Positions 1 to 9,300 of a DNA stretch of 64,000 nucleotides are shown one piece after another. The notes beneath the pieces are model-generated. The model worked only from the letters and a program-made list of their open reading frames with translations. It was not told the DNA's origin and did not search any database. The stretch spans positions 21,402,890 through 21,466,889 of the forward strand of contig CM051019.1 of the NCBI GenBank assembly GCA_027704905.1, read 5' to 3'. This DNA is from Muraenolepis orangiensis (taxonomy: Eukaryota; Chordata; Actinopteri; Gadiformes; Muraenolepididae). How positions within the stretch are numbered: the first letter of the stretch is position 1; every line of letters starts with the position of its first letter. The position numbers and the translations under genes are program-made.

Positions 1-79
1 ACAAAACCACCAAACTAATACATTAACAGGATAGGATGCTTAATACATTATAATACACAAGGTCTATTAAGAATCTTAC

Positions 80-440
80 CAGTACGTCCTGGTGTAACGC
101 TTCTAAAAAAACAAAAGAGAAACTATGAGGCAGCAATGTGGTATAATTTCATGGACACACGTCATAAAGCCTTATTTGTTATGTATCCATATATCGATAT
201 ATATCGATATGTCGATATATATATAATATATATACATGTATGAGAACGATTTAATTAAACTAAACTAGCATACTTCCTTTGCCTTCACGACGCTGAATTA
301 GACTTTCGTTCTAGGGTTCAGCTCAACGTTAGGGTGAAAGCCACTCAAAGAGCCATTTAGGACAGTCAGACGGCCACTAATAGTTACCAAGAATTCAGCC
401 ACTTACCCAAAGGATTCATCATGTGTCTGACTTTTGACAT
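80..440 (-). pseudogene. Array unit 1: first two exons of the DYILAFC/HHTFD family gene, frameshifted
   Basis: This is the left-most member of the minus-strand array. Two exons are visible: the start-codon exon (407-440, followed by a GTAAGT donor) and the 23-nt microexon (80-102, preceded by a pyrimidine-rich tract ending in TAG and followed by GTAAG). The remaining exons would lie before position 1, and the window opens inside the next intron. Compared with the other units, the start exon is 34 nt instead of 35. The lost base puts the splice out of frame with the microexon, so the copy is probably broken unless another start is used. The 480-571 GT tract and the hAT nest lie just upstream in gene sense. 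Exons and frame are inferred by comparison with the intact units at 34-35 kb and 61-62 kb. No transcript evidence is available. Confidence 0.6.
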
Positions 441-479
441 GATCTATCAGTCGTCAACCAGCTCTGTCAAACCTTCACT

Positions 480-480
480 T

Positions 481-511
<31 letters not shown>

Positions 512-571
512 TGTGTGTGTGTGTGTGTGTGAGAGAGTGTGTGTGTGTGTGTGAGAGAGTGTGTGTGTGGG
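480..571. repeat. (GT)n with GAGAGA interruptions
   Basis: Microsatellite directly upstream, in gene sense, of the start exon. Every array unit has a GT tract at the same place. Here it is interrupted three times by GAGAGA. The hAT element starts immediately after it. Confidence 0.9.
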
Positions 572-867
572 CAGGGGCGCCGTAAGGGCGTGAAAAGTTA
601 GGACGATTCTAAGGGCCCGTGACTGACAGGGGGACCCAAAATCTTTAGAACATTAAGAAAAATAAATCTAAGTAACCTTTCATCAATCATCAATAATTAA
701 CATTAATATGAACTTATATTGATGAAGTACTCACTAAACGTACGATTAATTTAACTTCTTTCTTCCAAAAGTGAATTATCCAAAGCCTCTGTACACCCCC
801 TCTATTTACATGTAATGGTTTGGTCCTGTCTCCAAACGCGCTGCCGCCCCGGCACTTTCTAGCAGAG

Positions 868-1321
868 AAAAGTGAGGAAAAGGACAGACAAAGTGAGGAA
901 AAGGACAGACAAAGTGAGGAAAAGGACAGACAAAGTGAGGAAAAGGACAGACAAAGTGAGGAAGCTATAAATGACAATTTATGCTAAATAGATTCTGAGG
1001 AAGAACATCTTCTGTCAAATGACCGCTTTGTGGCCAGCAAATAGGACTAATATGGACAGGGAGTCTATAGTTAGGACATTGGCCACAAGAGATGAAGACC
1101 AACAAATGCTACAGGATTCTGAGGGAAAGCCATTCCCACAATACTTGCAGTATAATAAGGCAGCAAATGGAAGAGAAAAGGTGAAGAGAGACAGCTAAAG
1201 CACTAATGCACTATATTGCATCCCATGTGTGCTTTTCTCCCATGAACAAAAAAGACCTTCCCTTAGTGTACTGAACAGTCAACATGGATATCAAATGTCT
1301 GATGTGAAGTGGCGTCGTATG
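868..1321 (+). pseudogene. hAT ZMYM1-like transposase, N-terminal fragment with a heptapeptide repeat
   Basis: Plus-strand reading gives an N-terminal low-complexity region followed by sequence rich in polar residues and a CIPCVLF motif, typical of the TTF-type zinc-binding region before ZMYM1-like hAT transposases. At 868-962 a 21-bp unit repeats about 4.5 times and encodes SEEKDRQ. In-frame stops follow soon after the repeat and again near 1195, so this is a fossil. The reading continues past the LTR insertion at 20086, where the next residues (KFPNHEKNKAHRDC) complete the zinc-finger-like region. Confidence 0.6.
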
Positions 1322-1439
1322 TGTTGTGCCCCCCCCCCCACGCTCTAATCGATCCCAGGTGTTGCCCATCATAATCAGGCCTACTGAGGGATCTACCCTT
1401 CTTTAGGCTGCCGAGGACCGACTTCGGGCGCTTGGTTAT

Positions 1440-1956
1440 TGTTATGTTACGTGCATTCCTTGTTTGTGTTCCTACCTATTTTCTTTCTGTTTAAGGGGTT
1501 CTAGTGACACCTATAGGCCATTAGGTAAATGTTTCCTATTTTTCTCAATTACATCGAGATTCTCATTAGTTGTTAGAATTCACGTGGGTTGTTAGTCACG
1601 TGATCAGAGCAGCGCCATTTTCCGGTTGTTGTTCAAGGGCTTTCAATCTTGTTCCATCTGCCGGTGTGATCTTAAAATAAGCTTTGTTTGTGAGTATATA
1701 TTCGTTCATCTATGTATTTAGAGATTTGATGTGCTCATATTTGTTATATTTCGTAATATTTGTGTACTTTATTGATAGTTGCCCTTTGTATTGTTTACAG
1801 TTTCACACTTCAGTTACTTGACCATCTTCAATAAATGGACGTAGAAGTGCACGTCCGTAACGTACGTTGGGCTCATCATTGAAGTCATTGGATCAAGTTG
1901 AAGGTGTTTAGCTATCTGGCGATGTGCGCCCTGCTATGTGCTCAGGTGCCAGAATA
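1440..1956 (+). repeat. BEL/Pao 5' LTR
   Basis: This direct repeat matches 14537-15130 apart from indels. It contains CAATAAATGG near 1829, a possible polyadenylation signal. It ends at AGAATA followed by internal sequence. Confidence 0.85.
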
Positions 1957-2201
1957 GTGAAAAAACAGCATCACGGCGGGTCCTACACAGCAGACACTCG
2001 TGAACAAGAAATAAATCCATTAGTTGGATATCCCACAGATATTCTCTCACAGCGGGAGAGCAGGCAGCCTCTCCATCAGAACATACAGCTCTTCCAACAG
2101 ATGCTACGTTTGCTACCAGGTCAGTAGCCAGTGTTAGCGTCTCCGGCTCAAGCTCAAATGAGTCTTCCGCTAGCATAGCTGCAGCGAAAGCACGGGCTAA
2201 A

Positions 2202-2938
2202 GTGATGGCTGCACGCGCCCGCACAGCTTTTGTTAAGAAAGAAAATGAAATATTATTAAAAAAAGCTTGGATGGATGCTGCTCTCACTACACTAAAGCTA
2301 GATGAAGAAATTGCAGCAGCAGAGGCAGAAGCTGAAGCTCTTGAGTCTACAGCAGCAGAATCACAGAGAGGCTCCAGACATACAACTTTAAACATCGCAG
2401 CTCTTCCAACTCAATCTCCACAAGAAATAACCAGCGAGTACATTGGGAGTCATTCTGGAGCGGCCTCCGAGTTTAGATCCACTGCCTCGGCACATCATCA
2501 GCCTCAGCAACACAATGCTGCTGCCGTCAACAGTGCTGCTCGCTACATCTCCAAAGCTAGACCACATAGCTCATTCAGCCAGCTAGTGAAGCCAGATCCT
2601 GACGCAGACCCTCGCAGCTTCTACCAGGGGTTACGTCAACCACACTACTCCCCTCGCCGTGAGCAAGCCCCTCAAACCCTCTCTGTTATTCGAACAGGTT
2701 TAGGTGACAGCTGGTCTCACCGAAATTGACGATCAACCTGAAGGATACTGGGCATGGAGGTCAAGCTTCCTAAACTCCATAGAGGGAACCGGACTTACCT
2801 GCAGCGAAGAACTCTATCTGCTAACTAAGTGGTTAGGCCCACAGTCTTCAGCACATGTCAAGAGGATTCGAGCCATCCATGTCAACGACCCAGCTCTAGG
2901 CCTACAAATGGCATGGTCTCGTCTTCATGAGTGTTATG
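2202..2938 (+). pseudogene. BEL/Pao gag, N-terminal half (split by Gypsy insertion)
   Basis: Plus-strand ORFs 2202-2729 and 2704-2943 in overlapping frames show a charged helical start rich in Ala/Glu, a Ser/Gln-rich linker, and then a capsid-like segment with EGYWAWRSSF and LTKWLGPQSSAHVKRIRA, similar to the gag of vertebrate BEL/Pao elements. The frame change near 2704-2729 is a lesion. The reading frame reaches WSRLHECY and is then cut by the Gypsy 5' LTR at 2939. It resumes at 12566 with the expected continuation (GSPEMIEKAL). Confidence 0.7.
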
Positions 2939-4452
2939 TGTAACCCCTGGTTACTAGAGCTCCAATGACTCCAAAACTTATCTCTAACATTGAAATGAGA
3001 TTTGACCAATCAGAGCGTTAGGCCCGCCTCCTACGTTTACCGTGAACTCCGGTCAATACCAGATTTTCCTTGGTCGAGTCAGGAATGACATGAGGTGTGG
3101 ATGTTTAAGACATCGTCCCGTTGGTATATGATAACTATCCTCAGATTACTGATAGAAGAGAGAATACTGGTATGATATCCTGAATTGAATTAGAAAGAAG
3201 AACCTTTGTGGATATTGTGAGAAGTGTGCGAAGGGATTCAGCACACACTCGTCGAGACGGTTGCTAGTTAGCATCAGAGAAATCCTTGGTGAGTCTCAAA
3301 CAAGAGAAATGTGACTATTAGAAAGTTGTGGTAACATGATAATTGAGTGTAATGTGCGGTATAACGATAGTTGGAATGTCGCAACATTGTTCCTCAAAAG
3401 CACGAGGGGCCGCTATACAGCCATGTGATGCATGACATAATGAAAAGAGTTGAACCCAGGTACAGGTTGTAAATGCACTTTATTGAATGAGACGTTGATA
3501 TGCACGTATGGTTTTGTATTGCAAGGCTGGGTTTTGTGTTGGACTGATTTGGATCCTGGATTCGTCTGTTCGTCTGCTGGTTCCTTTGGACTGCATCGGC
3601 GGCGGACAGGCTGGCGAGCCTCCCACGAGAACGACCTGTGAAGTGAACAAGGACAGAGTTAAACCGCGCCTTCTACAGAGCGGTAGGATAAGCGCACTCA
3701 ACGACACGTTTCCCAGGATGGATTCGTATCACTGAACTGATTTAAAGGGCCACGGACACCAAGTTCCCTGAACACATGGACAGAGTTTGACCACCATTCA
3801 TGGAATGAGTGAAGTCGTTGTGTGTAAATGGATAGAGATAACTAAGTTGTAATAGGATTCAGGTTCTTTGTTAAGTACACTGCTCAGGGAAACCATTTTG
3901 TTTGTTTTATTGCTTTTGTGTTAACAGAGCTTTTGATTTGAGATGGTTTGGATATAAGGGTCTTCTTTCAAATATTAAGAGTCCTGGTTCCTAGAATTAG
4001 CTAATCCAGTTAGTTTAAGTTATAATATTGAAATAGCATATAGATAATAATTAAAATAGTATATAGATAATAATTAAAACAGTAAATAGATAATAATTAA
4101 AATAGTATATAGATAATAATTAAAACAGTGAGTAGATATAATTAAAATAGTAACTAAAGTAGTGGAACCAGGGAAGGTTTGGGCATCAGACCCAGGGTGT
4201 TTTGTACATATTCATTCATTTTGTTTAATTCATTGTACAGTGTATTATCCTGACTTGTGGAAAGAAAATAAACCAAAGAAGGTAAGGAAGAACTGGAAAG
4301 AGAAACACATTTCCTTACCTTCAAAACATAGATCTGTTGTCAGTGCTTCATTCTTGTGCAGACCATCTCTCTTCCGAGGCGAACTTGGTTTCTTCTGATC
4401 TGGCCCAAACCCATATATAGATACCTTGTCTAGTTACTAAGCTAGTGTTACA
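2939..4452 (+). repeat. 5' LTR of the PNMA-like Gypsy
   Basis: Direct repeat of 11071-12561. It is 1514 bp, long for a Gypsy LTR. Between about 4030 and 4140 it carries a 20-25-bp AT-rich tandem repeat (core AGATAATAATTAAAA) with one more copy than the 3' LTR. Small ORFs inside it occur identically in the other LTR and are not genes. Confidence 0.9.
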
Positions 4453-4550
4453 TAAAGTTGGCGAGCCAGCCAGGAGAGAGACTGTGTTTGTACAAGAGTG
4501 ATCACACCACAGGAAAAGACAATCGATGATAGTAATCTAAAAGCCTTAAA

Positions 4551-6353
4551 ATGGATATAGTGAAGGCTGAACATGTAGATATCCCTAACTCTGTCATTGT
4601 TGATGGCACTCCGCTGATTAACCCCAAAGAGCTTGAGGAAACATTAGTATCCCATGGCCCTATAAATCGCCTTTTGCTGATCGATGACCATAACTCAGAA
4701 TTTCACCATCACGTCATAGTTGAGTTTAAGAGCGATGGCATCGCTATGCAGACATTAAGACCCTTACTGCCCCTAGGCTACAAGAGTCTCCGTGACGCCA
4801 ATGTCACCTTTAATGTGCGTGCTTTAGATAGTGTCTACACACATGATGCTAGTAGTAGCGCCACCAATGGATACCTTGACACATTGCAAGATATAGCAAG
4901 AACAAGTGGGAGGTCTTTCCAAGAAGTACTTCAGGAGGAGTTGACAAAGATGGTCCCAGCGGGAGGGATTAATCCCCCAGCCCAAGAGCTGCCAAACTTA
5001 GAGACGGAGCCCCAGAACCTAGGGAGTGAAGCTGCTGAAGCAACCACCACCGTGGGTTCCCCGCACGCTTCCCCTGAGTGGAACCCCGAGTATGACACAC
5101 CTAAAAGCCCAGCCAAGGGACTCGAGCGAACTGCAACACACCAAACCCTAGCAGGAGCAGGGAGTGGTCATGTTTCCGCGATGATCCAACCAGTTCTCTC
5201 CATGACGACGGTTAACCCTCCTAGTGTGCAAAAGATAATAGTTGAACACATCGTGAAGACTGAGGCTGCCAGGTCTCACCAAGAGATCTCTGTTCGTCTT
5301 CGAGTCTTCTCTGGGAGAAGTCCTCGTCCTAATAATGAACCCGATTATGACACCTGGCGTGCGAGTGTTGAACTCCTGATGACGGACCCATCCATCTCTG
5401 ACCTGCATAGAACACAGAAAATCGCCGACAGTCTACTGCCCCCTGCCACCGATGTCATCAAACAGGTTGGTCCCAGAGCCTCACCTTCAGAATATCTTGA
5501 GCTCCTGGACTCGGTCTATGGGTCAGTGGAAGATGGAGACGACTTGGTTGCCAAGTTAATGGGCACCTTTCAAAACACTGGTGAAAGACCCTCAAGTTAC
5601 CTGAATAGACTACAAATCACCCTGAGCACAGCTATCAGACGAGGTGGTATTGTGGAGGAGGAAAGAGGTCGATGTCTCTTGAAGCAATTCTGCAGAGGCT
5701 GTTGGAATCGTGAGCTGATCAGAGACCTTCAATTGGAACAGAAGAAAGCACAGCCGCCTTCGTTCGCCGAGCTGGTGTTTCTTATCAGAACAGAAGAGGA
5801 TAGACACGCGGCGAAGGAAGATCGCATGAGAAGACATCTTGGCCTAGACAGGCAAGTTTCCACTGCTCCCAAGACTAGAACGGTCGTGCACAGTCAAGCT
5901 GCTCACACCTGGGAAGACTCAGAGGCCACCACCACTGAAACTGATACCCTGAGAGAACAGGTTTCTGAGCTTCAAGCTCAAGTCGTTGCCATGCAGGCAC
6001 CAGCTAAACCAACGACCAAGAAGAAACCGCCAGAATCAGCTGAGGTTACTGCACTAAAGAGACAAGTCGTCGAGCTCCAAGCTCAGATGACTGCATTTCG
6101 AGTGCAAGACGATCAGATAAGGAGGAATCCACGATCAAAAGGTGTGGCGATCAAAACCGACCATGAGGCAACCGAGCAGTCATATCGTGGGGCCCCTGCT
6201 TCTTCCAGGCCCCGTCCTTGGTACTGTTTCCATTGCGGAGAAGATGGGCACATTGCCCCAAACTGTGAAGATGAACCGAACCCTGCTCTGGTTGAAGAAA
6301 AGAGGCACCAGTGTAAAGAGAGGCAGATTAAATGGGACCAGTTAAACTGCTGA
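4551..6353 (+). CDS. Gag polyprotein of Gypsy element (PNMA-type)
   Basis: This 600-aa ORF encodes the structural Gag of the retrotransposon, which would assemble cytoplasmic particles around its RNA. The N-terminal third (about residues 1-130) resembles the N-terminal module of vertebrate paraneoplastic Ma antigens. The middle (about 265-430) is a PNMA/Ty3-type capsid with YDTWRASVELL and the segment around SEYLELLDSVYG. Glu/Gln-rich coiled-coil stretches follow (about 465-530), and a CCHC zinc knuckle with Cys/Cys/His/Cys spacing (WYCFHCGEDGHIAPNC) lies near residue 565. The frame is fully open. It ends at TGA 6351-6353, overlapping pol. The start ATG at 4551 lies about 100 nt after the LTR and is the first in this frame. 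PNMA genes are domesticated Gypsy gags, so the likeness runs from transposon to gene. Confidence 0.9.
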   Translation: MDIVKAEHVDIPNSVIVDGTPLINPKELEETLVSHGPINRLLLIDDHNSEFHHHVIVEFKSDGIAMQTLRPLLPLGYKSLRDANVTFNVRALDSVYTHDASSSATNGYLDTLQDIARTSGRSFQEVLQEELTKMVPAGGINPPAQELPNLETEPQNLGSEAAEATTTVGSPHASPEWNPEYDTPKSPAKGLERTATHQTLAGAGSGHVSAMIQPVLSMTTVNPPSVQKIIVEHIVKTEAARSHQEISVRLRVFSGRSPRPNNEPDYDTWRASVELLMTDPSISDLHRTQKIADSLLPPATDVIKQVGPRASPSEYLELLDSVYGSVEDGDDLVAKLMGTFQNTGERPSSYLNRLQITLSTAIRRGGIVEEERGRCLLKQFCRGCWNRELIRDLQLEQKKAQPPSFAELVFLIRTEEDRHAAKEDRMRRHLGLDRQVSTAPKTRTVVHSQAAHTWEDSEATTTETDTLREQVSELQAQVVAMQAPAKPTTKKKPPESAEVTALKRQVVELQAQMTAFRVQDDQIRRNPRSKGVAIKTDHEATEQSYRGAPASSRPRPWYCFHCGEDGHIAPNCEDEPNPALVEEKRHQCKERQIKWDQLNC

Positions 6354-9300
6354 CGGTTTCTGTTGGAGGGCAAACAGGGACCAAGAGAAAAGAGATGCGC
6401 CCTAAAAGAACTGAACCAGTGATCAGCAAAAGTGCTCAAAGTAAATTATCTTCCATCAAGCTACCTAGAGGATTGGTAGGCATGAAGTGCACAGCTCTGA
6501 TCAAAATAGGAGGAAAAGAAATCAACTGTCTCTTAGACACCGGATCCCAGGTCACCACCATTCCCCTGTCACTCTATAAGAGTCACTTGTCAACTCGCCC
6601 AATGAAATCATTGAACGACTTGTTGGAAGTGGAGGGAGCAAATGGACAGGCAGTGCCATACCTTGGGTATGTAGAGCTGAATTTAACATTCCCAAAAGAG
6701 TTTCTGGGAATTGAAACTGAAGTGCCCACATTAGCCTTAGTGGTCCCAGATATGACTAACACGCCCCAAATCCTTATTGGTACCAACTCTCTAGATACCC
6801 TTTACTCTAGCTATACACAGGAAAATGCGGGCAGTCCTCAGGCATCATTCTATGGATACCGTGCCGTCCTCAAGACCCTTAAGATACGACAGGAACAGGC
6901 ATGCAATGGCAACCTGGGAAGAGTGAAGGTGAAGGGAAACACACCCGAAGTTGTACCAGCTGGCAGCACGGTGGTCCTGGAGGGACTAATCCATGTGACT
7001 GGAAGCCACACAGAAAAATGGGTCATTATAGAGCCACCATCCGAGTCGTCCCTGCCCAGTGGGTTGCTGGTAGCTAGCAGCTTGCACACCTTGCCAGATA
7101 AGCGCCCCTGCCACTTGCCTGTCCTGATCAGGAATGAAACACAGAGTGACATAGTGATTCCCCCAAGGACCGTGCTAGCTGAGATACACTCTATCCAAAG
7201 AGTGGTGGGGAAGGAGCCCTCTGCTAATCTGAGGAAATCTACTGACCAAGTGACAGAGCTAGTCAGGCCCAAGATGGAATTTGACTTTGATAACTCCCCT
7301 GTGCCATTAAAGTGGAAAGACAGAATAACAGAGCTGTTGAACTCTATGCCAGAGGTGTTCGCCCAAAATGATCTTGACTACGGCCACACTGATGACGTGA
7401 AGCATCATATCAAACTCTGTGATGAGACCCCCTTCAAACATAGAGCCAGGCCTATCCATCCTCAGGATGTGGACGCAGTGCGGAAGCACCTTCAGGAGCT
7501 GCTGGCAGCAGGCATCATTCGTGAGTCAGAGTCTCCTTTCGCATCCCCTATCGTTGTGGTCCGGAAGAAGAACAACTCAGTGCGCCTGTGCATTGACTTC
7601 AGGAAACTTAATTCTCAGACCATAAAGGATGCCTACGCTCTGCCCAACCTGGAAGGAGTTTTCTCTGTGCTGACTGGGTCAAAGTGGTTCTCTGTTCTTG
7701 ATCTGAAGTCAGGCTATTACCAGATCGAGATGGAAGAGGCTGATAAGCAGAAAACCGCCTTTGTGTGCCCCCTCGGGTTCTGGGAGTTCAACAGAATGCC
7801 ACAAGGGATCACGAACGCACCTAGTTCGTTCCAAAGGCTAATGGAGAAGTGTATAGGGGACCTCAACAGGAAAGAAGCACTGGTGTTCATCGACGACATC
7901 ATTGTCTTCTCTGAAACCCTGGAGGAACACGAATCTCGACTAACACACGTCCTTCGACAATTAAAGGAGTACGGGCTGAAGCTGTCTCCGGAGAAATGCA
8001 AGTTTTTCCAAACATCTGTAAAATACTTGGGTCACATAGTCTCCCAACATGGAGTTGAGACAGATCCCGGAAAGATAGAGGCCCTAGAGACCTGGCCGAG
8101 GCCCACAAATCTTCAACAGCTGAGGTCCTTCCTTGGGTTTTCCGGGTACTACCGAAGGTTCGTTCAGGACTACGCTAAGATCACAAAGCCCTTGAACGAC
8201 CTTACCGCAGGGTATCCTCCACTTCGGAAGAGCAGCAAGAAGAAGAAAGAGCCGGATAAACAGTACTTCAATCCTGGTGGATCTTTCGGCGATAGATGGA
8301 CACCACCCTGCCAGCAGGCATTTGAGACCTTGATCGAGAAGCTCACCTCTGCTCCAGTGCTGGGATTCGCTGACCCAAAACGTCCGTACATATTACATAC
8401 AGACGCCAGTACCACTGGACTGGGCGCAGCGTTATACCAGGAGCAGGACGGGAAGAAAAGAGCCATAGCTTTTGCGAGCAGAGGGCTGACTAAGAGCGAA
8501 GCCAAGTACCCTGCTCACAAGCTTGAATTCCTAGCTCTCAAATGGGCTGTCACTGCAAAGTTTAGTGATTATCTCTACGGGACAGACTTCACGGCTGTAA
8601 CTGATAGCAATCCGCTAACTTACATCCTGACATCAGCCAAGCTGGACGCCATGAGTTATAGGTGGTTGTCAAGCCTGTCGACATATTCCTTCAAACTTCA
8701 GTACAGAGCAGGAAGGCAGAACCAAGATGCAGATGGGCTCTCCCGACGGCCCCATGGTGATCTCATGGATGACCCAGTGTCACAGAAAGAGAGAGATAGG
8801 ATCAAGCAGTTCACACTACACCATCTGATGGATATGGAGCACACCGATGTCCTTCCCGAAGTAGTGACCGCCATCTGTGAGAAACATCAGGTCTATCAAC
8901 CGAATGCAAGTCTTGGGCCTCCGTACTCGCCTGTGGCTTTAGTGGAGTCCCTAGCCCTGCACACCGATGCTCTACCCAGCGGGTTCCAACGGGAAAATGA
9001 GCATGGTCTTCCGGTAATTCCACATCTGTCGGAAGAGGACTTGATGGAACGGCAGAGAGCAGACCCAGATCTTAGGGCGGTCATAGAACAGCTGCAAACT
9101 GGAGAAAAGCCTCCTCCTACCCAAAGGAGAGAACTCCCTGACATAGGCTTGTGGTTGAGAGAGTGGAATCGGTTGGAGATAAGAAATGGGGTGTTATACA
9201 GAAGGAGACAAGATCAAGGGGACCTAGTGTACCAGCTGGCGCTCCCCGCAGACTTAAGGGCTACTGTACTAAGAAGCCTACACGATGACCTAGGTCACCT

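Noticed and set aside
3450..3735. Small ORFs repeated at 3450-4398 and 11582-12507
   Set aside because: They lie inside the two LTRs of the Gypsy element and are identical because the LTRs are.
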